From: Alphaproteobacteria bacterium
Lineage (GTDB): Bacteria; Pseudomonadota; Alphaproteobacteria; Micropepsales; Micropepsaceae
NCBI GenBank assembly: GCA_017307355.1
Contig: JAFKFG010000011.1
Coordinates: 62,001-126,000, forward strand
Direction of reading: 5' to 3'
Length of the DNA: 64,000 bases
The position numbers were made by a program, and so were the translations under genes. Of this stretch, positions 26,311 through 34,370 are shown piece after piece (the stretch's first letter is position 1; the number at the start of each line of letters is the position of its first letter). The notes under the pieces were generated by a model. That model did no database searches, was not told where the DNA came from, and saw nothing but the letters and a program-made list of their open reading frames with translations.

Positions 26311-27610
26311 TGCTGTTCGGCATCAGGCTCGCGGCCCGCGTCAGCGTGTCGAGCGCGGCTCTGCAATTGTCGGTTCCGGGCGCCGGAACAAGCAGCGCGA
26401 ACCGCGCGGCGACCAGCGGGCTGGCATAGGATGTGCCACTGACCTGGCCATAGCCGCTGGGCAGGGCGGCGGCCCGGATGCCGACGCCGATCGCGGAGAA
26501 GCGCGCGGCGCCGCGATTGGCGTCCAGCGCGAAATGATGACCGGCATCCGAGGCGGTGACGCCGATGACCCCCGCATAGGCGGCGGGATAGTTAGGCGGC
26601 GCGGCCGGGCCGTCATTGCCGGTTGCGGCCACCAGCACATGGCCGCTATCGACAAAGGCTTTGACCGCCGCGCCCAGCAGCGCGTTGGCCGGCCCGGCAA
26701 GACTGATGTTGGCGACGGGAATGTTATTTTCGGCCAGCCAATTCAGCGCCTGGGCGATTTCGGCTGCGCTGCCGCCGCTGGCCTGGCCGCCGAACACATC
26801 GGCGGCATAAATCGTGGCGCCGGACAGATAGCCGGAGAAATCCTTGTCGGAACCGGCGAGGAGAGAGGCGATGGCGGTTCCGTGCGCGGTCGCCAGTGGT
26901 TCGCCGGGGCCTGCGAAATTCCGGCTCACGATTTTCGTGTTCGAAAAAGCGGCATGATGGGATTCAATCCCGCCATCGATCATCCCGATGCGCAAAGAGG
27001 ATCGGGCGGGGGCAAGCGAAGTAGAGCGTGGCGCGCTGTTTTCGTCGGCGGCCTGGCCCCCGCTGGGATTGTAGATATTGGCATAATCATAATTGCCGCC
27101 GGGATCGGCTTGCCGGAGCGCCGTCAGCGCCTGGCTTTCGGTCAAGCCTTCGGGCGCGCGCAAAATCGTCACCGCCAGATTGAGAGCGCCCAGCTGATCC
27201 TGGCGGACGATGCCGAAATTGAGTCTGCGGGCGGTGGCCAGGCTTTCGGGCGTGGGCGACACCGCCAGGATTTCATTCCGTACGATGGGATGACCTTGAT
27301 CGTCCCGGCTGGGCGAAGCCTGGTTCAGCGGCCGGCCGACCAGATCGCGGGTTGCGTCCGCGGCGATCCCTTGCACGGTCTGCCCCAGCCTGTTCGCGGC
27401 ATTGTCGATGGGCGCGCCCGGCACGACGGTGGAAAGCGGAGCGGCGGGTGCCGTTCGCGGCGCCGTCACCACCGGCACATTGGGAAGGCCGTTCAGCCCA
27501 CCCGGTCCCAGCCCGCCAAGGCCTCGGCCGCCCAGCAATTGGGCATGGGCCGGAGCGCCCATGGCGAGGAGCATCGCGCCAATCAGAATGGATTTAACCG
27601 CCGGTGCCAT
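26264..27610 (-). CDS. S8 family serine peptidase, exported
   Basis: A 448-residue subtilisin-like protease with a signal peptide (ending AHAQ, residue 24). The mature start QLLGGRGLGGLGPGG is Gly/Leu-rich and resembles the mature start of the secreted protein at 29.0 kb. A prodomain-like region of about 180 residues precedes the catalytic core: Asp212 (MIDGG), His243 (AHGTAIASLL), oxyanion Asn332 (ATGNDG) and Ser394 (GTSYASP), all intact. It diverges from the ECF sigma gene, so it may cleave the anti-sigma factor or process the secreted protein; both are inference. Confidence 0.85.
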   Translation of the reverse strand: MAPAVKSILIGAMLLAMGAPAHAQLLGGRGLGGLGPGGLNGLPNVPVVTAPRTAPAAPLSTVVPGAPIDNAANRLGQTVQGIAADATRDLVGRPLNQASPSRDDQGHPIVRNEILAVSPTPESLATARRLNFGIVRQDQLGALNLAVTILRAPEGLTESQALTALRQADPGGNYDYANIYNPSGGQAADENSAPRSTSLAPARSSLRIGMIDGGIESHHAAFSNTKIVSRNFAGPGEPLATAHGTAIASLLAGSDKDFSGYLSGATIYAADVFGGQASGGSAAEIAQALNWLAENNIPVANISLAGPANALLGAAVKAFVDSGHVLVAATGNDGPAAPPNYPAAYAGVIGVTASDAGHHFALDANRGAARFSAIGVGIRAAALPSGYGQVSGTSYASPLVAARFALLVPAPGTDNCRAALDTLTRAASLMPNSTIGDLPPPSGQLAQR

Positions 27611-27695
27611 ATTCGTCTCGCAAGAACGCCTATAGTAGCATGCTTCAAGGCCCAAGGCTGATTTGCAAGTCTGACGAAAATTTGCCCTCCTCCAT

Positions 27696-27720
27696 GGAAG
27701 AAACCGGTCCGTCCGTCGTT
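27696..27720 (+). promoter_or_regulatory. ECF-type promoter of the sigma factor gene
   Basis: GGAAGAAA at the 5' end and CCGTCGTT at the 3' end span exactly 25 bases, 11 bases before the ATG. The same two blocks at the same spacing occur at 28964-28988. The GGAA...CGTC layout is that of ECF sigma promoters, so the sigma gene is probably autoregulated. Confidence 0.65.
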
Positions 27721-27731
27721 TCGTAAGAAAT

Positions 27732-28235
27732 ATGGCCAAAGTTGCCGACGATATTCGAGACCAGATGGTGCAACTTCTTCCCAGGTTGCGCCGCTTTGCG
27801 GCAGGTCTCACCGGTTCGATCGCCGATGGCGACGATCTGGTGCAGGATACGGTGGAACGGGCCTTGAAGAATTTGCATCAATGGGAGCCCGGTACGCGCC
27901 TGGACAGCTGGATGTTTCGTATCGCCAAGAACCGTTTCCTCGATGTCCGGCGCGGCCGGAAGCGTAGCGGCGTCGTGTCCGGGGAAATTCCCGAAGATGC
28001 GCCGGCTATTCGCAGCGACGGCGCGCGGGGGGCGGAGGCGCATATGATGTTGCGCGGTGCTGCTCAGGCACTTGATGGCCTGCCGCCGGAGCAGCGCGAA
28101 GCGCTGCTGCTGGTGACGGTGGAAGGTCTATCCTATCGGGATGCCGCCGATATTCTGGAAATCCCCATCGGCACATTGACCAGCCGGATTGCCCGGGCAC
28201 GCGAAGCCTTGGCTCTTTGGGCACCGGAGGGTTGA
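27732..28235 (+). CDS. ECF RNA polymerase sigma factor
   Basis: A 167-residue sigma factor with only regions 2 and 4. Region 2 contains ADGDDLVQDTVERALKN and SWMFRIAKNRFLDVRR; region 4 contains LPPEQREALLLVTVEGLSYRDAA and the recognition helix PIGTLTSRIARAREAL. It abuts the anti-sigma gene with no gap. Its own promoter carries the ECF-type motif shared with the glycine-rich gene downstream. The inducing stress is unknown, but an envelope signal is likely given the exported partners. Confidence 0.87.
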   Translation: MAKVADDIRDQMVQLLPRLRRFAAGLTGSIADGDDLVQDTVERALKNLHQWEPGTRLDSWMFRIAKNRFLDVRRGRKRSGVVSGEIPEDAPAIRSDGARGAEAHMMLRGAAQALDGLPPEQREALLLVTVEGLSYRDAADILEIPIGTLTSRIARAREALALWAPEG

Positions 28236-28937
28236 ATGGACCCGACGCGCGAGACATTGAGCGCCTTCATCGACGGAGAATTGCCGCCCAAGGAGATGGA
28301 GCGCATCGCCGCGCTTTTGGCCACGCGGCCCGATCTGGATGCCTGGGTGCGGCAGCAGGAAACGCTTCGGGCGGGCATGAAGTCGGCGCTCTCCGATCTG
28401 GCTGCCGCGCCGCCGCCCGAAAGGCTGGTGCGGATTGCGCAAACCACACCCATCTCTTGGCGTTGGCGCCTGGGCCGGGCCGGGCAAGGCGCGATACTGC
28501 GGACATGGATTCCGGCCGGCGCCACATTGGCTCTGGGTCTTCTGATCGGCATTGGGTTGGTACCGCCCGGCGACATCGGCAGCCGCGGCGGGCAGGTGGT
28601 CGCGCAAGGGGCATTGGCCTCGGCCTTGAACGGCAAGCTGGCATCGGACAATGGCGCCGGATCCGGTCCGCGCATCGGAGTTTCCTTCCGGGATCATGAC
28701 GGGCGCTATTGCCGGAGCTTCGATGCCGACGGGCAGAGCGGGTTTGCCTGTCATGGAAGCAGGGGCTGGGACATCGCAATGCTGGCGGCGCGGCCGAATG
28801 CCGAGGCTTCGGGCCCCTACCGCATGGCGGGTTCGGAAATGCCCGATGCGATACGCGCGGCGATTGCCGCCCGTATTCAAGGGGAACCTTTTGACATAAA
28901 AGCGGAAAAGGCCGCCCGCGATCGGGGCTGGCAATAA
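28236..28937 (+). CDS. Anti-sigma factor, single-pass membrane
   Basis: 233 residues. The N-terminal DPTRETLSAFIDGELPPKEMERIAALLA matches the anti-sigma helical domain of the FecR/RsiW/ChrR-like class (recognisable as FIDGELPP). One hydrophobic segment at about residues 92-112 (TLALGLLIGIGLV) puts the roughly 120-residue C-terminal part, with a CxxSFDADGQSGFAC-type cysteine pair, in the periplasm. It would hold the sigma factor at the membrane until a periplasmic signal. Coupled directly to the sigma gene. Confidence 0.78.
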   Translation: MDPTRETLSAFIDGELPPKEMERIAALLATRPDLDAWVRQQETLRAGMKSALSDLAAAPPPERLVRIAQTTPISWRWRLGRAGQGAILRTWIPAGATLALGLLIGIGLVPPGDIGSRGGQVVAQGALASALNGKLASDNGAGSGPRIGVSFRDHDGRYCRSFDADGQSGFACHGSRGWDIAMLAARPNAEASGPYRMAGSEMPDAIRAAIAARIQGEPFDIKAEKAARDRGWQ

Positions 28938-28963
28938 CGGCCCGGAAAAATTCTCCGGTTCCG

Positions 28964-28988
28964 GGAAGAAAACTCCATCCCCGTCGTT
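28964..28988 (+). promoter_or_regulatory. ECF-type promoter of the glycine-rich gene
   Basis: A second copy of the GGAAGAAA...CCGTCGTT arrangement, again spanning 25 bases, 56 bases before the ATG at 29045. The central bases between the blocks differ from the first copy, so conservation is limited to the presumed -35 and -10. Confidence 0.65.
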
Positions 28989-29044
28989 GATGGGCTGAAA
29001 GGTCCGGCATTCCGGACCCGACGGAACCTAGGAGGATCTTTCCC

Positions 29045-29635
29045 ATGAATACCAACACTCTGCGCCTTTCGGCTTTGGCCGTTCTGTTGTTGGGGACGCT
29101 GTCATTGACGTCACCCGCATCGGCCCAGTTGCTGGGCGGCGGTTTGGGCGGACGCGGCATGGCCGGTCCTGTCGGAGCGGGTGGCGGATTTGGCGGCGGC
29201 TTCGGAAGCGGTGGCTTCGGTGGCATGGCGCATGGCGCGGGCGGTTTTGGCGCCGCGACGCCGAGCTTGCCCAATGCCATGGGCGCGACGGGCGCGGCAC
29301 AGAGCCGGGCGAACAATGCGATTACGTCCGGTGAAGCGGCCGGACAGAGCGCCATCAACAGAGCGCCCGCGGCCTCCGCTTCCGGCAGTGCCGGCGCAAA
29401 TGCCGGCGCCATGGGCATGACGGCGGGCGGCTCGGCCGGCGGCGGCTTCGACAGCAATGCGGTCACCGGTGCGGCTTCCGACGCCTATTCGCGTTCGACC
29501 GGCGCGATCAATAACGCGGCGGGCCGCGCGGAAGCGGCGGGCGATCATGCGCTCAATACCGTCAACGGCGCGGCGGCCGGTGCCAATGTCAGCGCGGGCG
29601 GCAATGCCTCGGCCGGCGCGAGCGCAAATCCATAA
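29045..29635 (+). CDS. Exported Gly/Ala-rich low-complexity protein
   Basis: A 196-residue protein with a clean signal peptide (residues 1-27, ending ASAQ). Mature QLLGGGLGGRGMAG is followed by Gly-Phe-rich repeats (GGGFGGGFGSGGFGG) and an Ala/Gly/Asn/Ser-rich tail with no cysteine. No catalytic motif is seen. The likely role is a surface, matrix or cell-wall-associated structural protein. AGGAGG lies seven bases before the ATG. Its promoter matches that of the ECF gene, so it is a probable member of that regulon. Confidence 0.7.
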   Translation: MNTNTLRLSALAVLLLGTLSLTSPASAQLLGGGLGGRGMAGPVGAGGGFGGGFGSGGFGGMAHGAGGFGAATPSLPNAMGATGAAQSRANNAITSGEAAGQSAINRAPAASASGSAGANAGAMGMTAGGSAGGGFDSNAVTGAASDAYSRSTGAINNAAGRAEAAGDHALNTVNGAAAGANVSAGGNASAGASANP

Positions 29636-29650
29636 ACTGAGTCTTCATGC

Positions 29651-29683
29651 CCTTGGTCCGTCCGCGGTGCGGGCGGACCAAAG
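29651..29683. terminator. Bidirectional hairpin terminator
   Basis: CCTTGGTCCGTCCGC pairs with GCGGGCGGACCAAAGG around a short loop, allowing a G-T pair. It sits between the stop of the glycine-rich gene and the stop of the converging ABC permease. Confidence 0.65.
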
Positions 29684-29688
29684 GCTTC

Positions 29689-32169
29689 TTATTCGTAACG
29701 CAGCGCATGGATCGGGTTGGCGCGGGCAACCCGACTGGCATGGGCGAAGACCGTGGCCCAGGCGATCACCAGCGCGGCGGTGCCCGACGCCAGGAAATAA
29801 GCGGGGCTGAGGCCGATCCGGTAGGCATAACCGTCCAGCCAGCTGCGCAGATAATAATAAGCCAGCGGCCAGGCGATCAGATTGGCGATCAGCACCGGTA
29901 TCGAGAATTGCCAAAGCAGCAACCAGACGATGTCCCGGCTGCGCGCACCGAAGACTTTGCGAAAGCCGATCTCGCGGGTGCGCCGCTCCGCCGCGAAGGA
30001 TGCCAGCCCGAACAGGCCGAGGCAGGCGATGAAGATCGCGATCCCCACGAAGAGGGCGAACATGGTGCCTTGTTTCTCGACGGCTTGAAATTGATCTTCG
30101 AAATCGTCACTCAGAAAGTGACGGCTGATAACCGCGCTGGGCGCAAAGGCATGCCAGGTCCGGTCTATGAAGCCGAGGGTGTTGGAAAGATGCTGGCTCC
30201 GTAGATACACAGAAACCTGGCCAGTGAAGGCCGGTATATTGCGATATAGAGTGGGTCTGATGGGCCTGCTCGCGCCCAGCATCTTAATGTCCCCAGTCAC
30301 TCCCACGATGGTGGCAGGTGTTCCGTTTACCGTGATGGTTTTTCCGATCGCACTAGCATTGGAGTAACCGAGCATGCGAGCGCCGGTCTCGTTGACCATG
30401 ATGTTGTATGGCGGCGATGAAAAATTGAAGCCCGACATATGTATATCGGTCACTTTGTCCGCACTATGTTGCTCGGAAAGCAGCCGCCCTTGCAGCAGTC
30501 GGGCGCCATAGACTTCGGCATAACCGGGATCAGCTGAAATCACCCAAAAGGTCAAGCTCGACGGATTGCCTGGGACGTTGACGTCCGTGTTGTTATTGTT
30601 ATCGGAAAAGGGGATTGCGAAGCTGTCCGTAACTGAAACATTGGTGATATCGGGATTTGAGCGCAGTGCCTTGGCGAAGCTGTCTCTGCCGCTGGCCGAA
30701 ATATTGTTCGCGTCAATCACCAGCACACCATCTTTGCGGACACCAAGATCGACATGCCGGGCAAAGGAGATTTGTGCAAAGACCACGAGCGCGGCGATCC
30801 CCAGGCCGATGGAGACAGCAAATTGAAGGACGACGAGTGTGGTCCTCAGAATGCCGGAGTTTAGAGACTTCGAGGTATTTGCTCGTAGGGCATTGGCGGG
30901 TCGGAAGCCGGAAAGAATCAAGGCGGGATAGATTCCACTCAAAAACCCAGCAGCTATTGCCATCGTGACGATCAGACCCAGAACGTACCAGTTTCTCACG
31001 TATTGAAATGTAATTGGGATGTTCAGGAAGCGGTTAAATGCAGGTAGCAGCGTTTCGGTCAATGATAGCGCCAGTAGTAGCGCGATCAGTGCCGTCAGCA
31101 GCGATTCCCCAAGAAATTGAATGATCAGCTGCTTGCGCGCGGCGCCCATCACTTTGCGCAGAGAAATTTCACGAACGCGCAAGGTTGCCCGCGCTGTGGC
31201 CAAATTGGTAAAATTGAAGCAGGCGACCAGGAGGATGAGGATGCCGATGGCGGCAAATCCGTAGATGATGGTCCAGCTCCCCGCTGGTGTCATGCTGCCA
31301 TACCGGTCGGTCGAAAGATGGTCGTCGCGGAAGGGCGTGAGATAGGGGGGCTCCATCTCGCTACCCTTCATATTGAGCTTCATCCGTGTTCGCGGATCGA
31401 CGGAGCGGTCGATAATCGCTCTAAGTTTAGCAATAACCTGATTGGGATTGGCACCCGGCGCGAGTAGGACGTAGCCCCAGCCAGAAGTGTTTAGCCAGTT
31501 TGTTTTTGTATTCCAATCAGTCGGATCTGCTTGGGAGGTATTGGGCATTACTAAGTCTGCCGCCATTTGCGTGTTGTGCGGCAGATCGTACAAAATTCCT
31601 GACACGACAAGCGCGTGCTGTTGCGACTGACACTTCCCTTGGCTATCGCAATAGTTGGCGCTGATGGTGATGGTTTTTCCCAAAGCTGACCCGTGGCCAA
31701 AATATTTGCGCGCTCTGGCTTCGGATAAAACAACGGAATCGGGATGAGCAAAAACCGACGTCGGGTCGCCCGCAATCAGTGGCAGCTGAATCACTTGAAA
31801 GAAGTTTGGATCAACTGAATTTACTATTTCCGGGAATTGGCGATTTTCCACCGACACCGTTACTTGACTGCGAATTAGCCGAGTGCGGGCGCGTACTTCT
31901 GGAATTTGCTCCAACATCGCTTGCGTGACGGGGAATGGTATTTTGGAGGTCCACATCAATGGTTGACCTGGCACGTGCGTGGAATGCCCAACCCGATAGA
32001 GGTTTTCCGTACCCGGTATCCATCGGTCATAGGAAAGTTGATCGCGCACGAACAGGATGATGAAGATCGCGCAAGTCAACCCGACCGTGAGTCCGGCGAT
32101 ATTGATGAAGCTGTAGAGCTTGTGCCGCGTGAAGTTGCGCAGGGCCGTAATCAGATAATTGCGGAACAT
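29689..32169 (-). CDS. ABC transporter permease (MacB/FtsX type)
   Basis: An 826-residue permease with two FtsX-like units. Each has a periplasmic domain flanked by membrane helices: TM near 20-40 (FINIAGLTVGLTCAIFIILF), a large periplasmic MacB_PCD-like domain, three helices around 290-420, a second periplasmic domain, and three final helices. Conserved permease motifs are LRVREISLRKVMGAARKQL and TREIGFRKVFGARSRD. The ATPase and adaptor genes follow upstream in the same operon. The middle of the gene looks less GC-rich than its ends. Likely exports a peptide, lipid or antibiotic-like substrate. ATG 32169 follows GGAGGATAATCG. Confidence 0.84.
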   Translation of the reverse strand: MFRNYLITALRNFTRHKLYSFINIAGLTVGLTCAIFIILFVRDQLSYDRWIPGTENLYRVGHSTHVPGQPLMWTSKIPFPVTQAMLEQIPEVRARTRLIRSQVTVSVENRQFPEIVNSVDPNFFQVIQLPLIAGDPTSVFAHPDSVVLSEARARKYFGHGSALGKTITISANYCDSQGKCQSQQHALVVSGILYDLPHNTQMAADLVMPNTSQADPTDWNTKTNWLNTSGWGYVLLAPGANPNQVIAKLRAIIDRSVDPRTRMKLNMKGSEMEPPYLTPFRDDHLSTDRYGSMTPAGSWTIIYGFAAIGILILLVACFNFTNLATARATLRVREISLRKVMGAARKQLIIQFLGESLLTALIALLLALSLTETLLPAFNRFLNIPITFQYVRNWYVLGLIVTMAIAAGFLSGIYPALILSGFRPANALRANTSKSLNSGILRTTLVVLQFAVSIGLGIAALVVFAQISFARHVDLGVRKDGVLVIDANNISASGRDSFAKALRSNPDITNVSVTDSFAIPFSDNNNNTDVNVPGNPSSLTFWVISADPGYAEVYGARLLQGRLLSEQHSADKVTDIHMSGFNFSSPPYNIMVNETGARMLGYSNASAIGKTITVNGTPATIVGVTGDIKMLGASRPIRPTLYRNIPAFTGQVSVYLRSQHLSNTLGFIDRTWHAFAPSAVISRHFLSDDFEDQFQAVEKQGTMFALFVGIAIFIACLGLFGLASFAAERRTREIGFRKVFGARSRDIVWLLLWQFSIPVLIANLIAWPLAYYYLRSWLDGYAYRIGLSPAYFLASGTAALVIAWATVFAHASRVARANPIHALRYE

Positions 32170-32262
32170 TCGATTATCCTCCACGGGCCGGTTTGGGCCG
32201 CCCATCCAGTCTGGATGGCCGGGTCACGCCGGGCCATGGTGAGAAGGAGGCGGTTGTACTCA

Positions 32263-32949
32263 TCACAGTATCTGCCGAATACTTTCCGTGACGATGGCGC
32301 CGTCCAGCAGATTGACGACGCGATGGGCATATTCGGCGTGAGAATGCGAGTGGGTCACCATCACGATGGTGGTGCCTTCGTCGTTCAATTCGGTCAAAAG
32401 CTGCATCACTTCTTCCCCGTTCGCGGTATCGAGATTGCCGGTGGGTTCGTCGGCCAGGATCAGCTTCGGCCGCTTGACCACGGCCCGGGCGATGGCGACG
32501 CGCTGCTGCTGGCCGCCCGACAATTGCGACGGCATATGGCGCGCGCGGTGTGGAATTTTCATGCGCTCCAACGCTTCTTGGGCCCGCGCACGACGTTCCT
32601 TGGCGGAGATGCCCTCGTGATAGAGCAGCGACAGTTCGACATTTTCCGCCACGTTCAGCTCGTCGATCAGATTGAAGCTCTGGAAAACGAAGCCGATCGA
32701 TTTCTTGCGCAGGACCGAAAGCTGCGATTCCGAATAGCCCGCGATATCCGTGTTGCCGAACCAATATTCGCCGCTGGAGGGCGCATCCAGCATGCCCACC
32801 ACATTGAGAAGCGTGGACTTGCCGCATCCGGACGGCCCCATGATGGCCAGGAATTCTCCCTGATGGACTTCCAGATTCATGTTGCGTATGGCGGTGGTTT
32901 CCACCTCGTCGGTGCGATAGATCTTTGCCAGGTCTTTCAATTTGATCAT
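32263..32949 (-). CDS. ABC transporter ATP-binding protein (MacB/LolD type)
   Basis: A 228-residue ATPase. Walker A is GPSGCGKST, the Q-loop is FVFQSFN, the signature is [14 protein letters not shown], and Walker B with glutamate is [12 protein letters not shown]; the H-loop is MVTHS. This is the stand-alone ATPase of MacB-like efflux or lipoprotein-release transporters. It lies between the adaptor (11 bases upstream) and the permease (93 bases downstream) on the minus strand. Confidence 0.88.
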   Translation of the reverse strand: MIKLKDLAKIYRTDEVETTAIRNMNLEVHQGEFLAIMGPSGCGKSTLLNVVGMLDAPSSGEYWFGNTDIAGYSESQLSVLRKKSIGFVFQSFNLIDELNVAENVELSLLYHEGISAKERRARAQEALERMKIPHRARHMPSQLSGGQQQRVAIARAVVKRPKLILADEPTGNLDTANGEEVMQLLTELNDEGTTIVMVTHSHSHAEYAHRVVNLLDGAIVTESIRQIL

Positions 32950-32960
32950 GCGGTCACCTG

Positions 32961-34169
32961 TTAGCTGCCTGTGCTGGGTTTCTCGAATTCGACCCGGTCC
33001 ATTTTTTGGAAGGCTTCATAGCCGGAGACGATCACTTTCTCGTTCGCGCTGAGACCATCGACGACCTCCACGAATTGCGGGTTGCGGCGGCCCAACCGGA
33101 CCGTGCGCTTGATGGCGGAATACCCATCCGGCGCCACGACGAAGACCCAGTTGCCGCCGCTGTCCTGATAGAAGGGCCCGTTGGGCAGCATCAGCACATT
33201 GCTTGCCCCGCCCAGTTCGATCTTCAAATCCATCGCCTGGCCGACATGAATGTTTGCCGGTGCGGTGCCGTTGAAATAGAAATCGGCCTTGAAGGTGCCG
33301 TTGCTGACTTGCGGATAGACTTTGGCCACGCGGGCTTCATGAGAGGTGCCGCCGAAGTCATACAGGGTTTGCTGCCCCGCATTGACGCGGCCGAGGTAAA
33401 ACTCGTCCACCTGTGCCGTCAGCTTGAAGCGATCCGCGGAATTGACCTGGCCCAAAACCGCCCCTTGCGGCTTGGCCTGGCCGACTTCGGCATCCAGGGC
33501 GCCGAGCTGGCCGTCCATGGGCGCGCGAATGGTCAGCGCGTCCACACCGGCACTTGCGATCGCCCCGCCGCTTTCACCATTGCCGCCCAGAAGCTGGGTG
33601 GTGCGAACCTTCTGCTCGACATCGCGCGAGGCGACCAATGCCGCCCGCAGCTTGATGTTGTAGGCATAGTCATTCTCTTCCTGGTGATAGACGGATGGCG
33701 CGATCGCCTGGCCGTCGAGCAGGCGCTTGTCGCGTTCCAGATTGTTTTTGATCCGGCTGATTTCATGGTCGATGTCCAGAAGATCATGCTCGTATTTGAA
33801 ACGAGTCTGTTCGAAGGCAAGCTGCTGGGCCGCGACCTGAAGCTGAAGCGCAGGATTCGACAACAGGATGAGCGGCTGGCCCTTGTGCACCATCGCCCCA
33901 TCCTCGACCAGGACCTGCTTCACGGTTCCACCTTGCTCGGTGGTGAGATAGCTGGTGATGAGGGGCGCGACCGAGCCGCGAACGGCGATGAAATCTTCGA
34001 ACGGGCCGGGCTTCACCGCCGCGATGGTCAGCTGGTTGACCGGCACGCGATAAACGCTGCCGCGCGGCGTGGCCAGCAGCCACAGGCCGGCGCCGGCCGC
34101 AAGCGCCGCAAAGAGCAGAGGTAAAAAGATGCGCTTCCACCAGGGCCGCCGCTGGATCGCGCGGTCCAT
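32961..34169 (-). CDS. HlyD/MacA-like periplasmic adaptor protein
   Basis: About 402 residues from ATG 34169: MDRAIQRRPWWKR, a single N-terminal membrane helix, a lipoyl-like half (GTVKQVLVEDGAMVHKGQPL), a long coiled-coil hairpin (residues about 115-185), the second lipoyl half, and beta-barrel/membrane-proximal domains. It would link the ABC pump to an outer-membrane channel. In-frame starts at 34247 and 34181 exist. The sigma-54 promoter at 34261-34276 would place the transcript start near 34250, so the downstream start is preferred. First gene of the efflux operon. Confidence 0.84.
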   Translation of the reverse strand: MDRAIQRRPWWKRIFLPLLFAALAAGAGLWLLATPRGSVYRVPVNQLTIAAVKPGPFEDFIAVRGSVAPLITSYLTTEQGGTVKQVLVEDGAMVHKGQPLILLSNPALQLQVAAQQLAFEQTRFKYEHDLLDIDHEISRIKNNLERDKRLLDGQAIAPSVYHQEENDYAYNIKLRAALVASRDVEQKVRTTQLLGGNGESGGAIASAGVDALTIRAPMDGQLGALDAEVGQAKPQGAVLGQVNSADRFKLTAQVDEFYLGRVNAGQQTLYDFGGTSHEARVAKVYPQVSNGTFKADFYFNGTAPANIHVGQAMDLKIELGGASNVLMLPNGPFYQDSGGNWVFVVAPDGYSAIKRTVRLGRRNPQFVEVVDGLSANEKVIVSGYEAFQKMDRVEFEKPSTGS

Positions 34170-34260
34170 TCCGGCGCGCATCGGCTCGCTGGCCGCCAGG
34201 TGTTGAAGCCGGTCTCTGGGCCCGAAAAAGGCGAAGCGGAATGTCATGGCTCTTAACCAC

Positions 34261-34276
34261 AGCAAGAGCTGTGCCA
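34261..34276 (-). promoter_or_regulatory. Sigma-54 promoter of the efflux operon
   Basis: On the minus strand the sequence reads TGGCACAGCTCTTGCT: TGGCAC, five bases, then TTGC, the -24/-12 layout of RpoN promoters. Transcription would start near 34250, just upstream of the adaptor gene. The divergent gene is an NtrC-type activator, the kind this promoter requires. Confidence 0.7.
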
Positions 34277-34325
34277 GAAAATATGTGTTCAATATCAATA
34301 TGTTATTTCGGCGCTCGCGCTACCC

Positions 34326-34361
34326 TGTCCGCTGGCGTACGGTCTGGCGGACACCTGTCCG
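34326..34361. promoter_or_regulatory. Candidate enhancer (UAS) for the NtrC-type regulator
   Basis: TGTCCGC (34326-34332) and GCGGACA (34347-34353) form an inverted repeat, with a third TGTCCG at 34356-34361. The block lies about 75-110 bases upstream of the predicted sigma-54 start, a typical enhancer distance, and directly ahead of the regulator gene's own ATG, which would also allow autoregulation. Confidence 0.5.
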
Positions 34362-34370
34362 AAAGCGCAC

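Noticed and set aside
27611-27811. Upstream extension of the S8 protease frame
   Set aside because: It crosses the ECF promoter and the divergent sigma gene, and the signal peptide begins at 27610.
32255-32275. CATCACAGTATCT resembling the repeated operator motif
   Set aside because: It lies in the 3' coding end of the ABC ATPase gene, lacks the left half of the palindrome and has no gene start nearby, so it is chance similarity.
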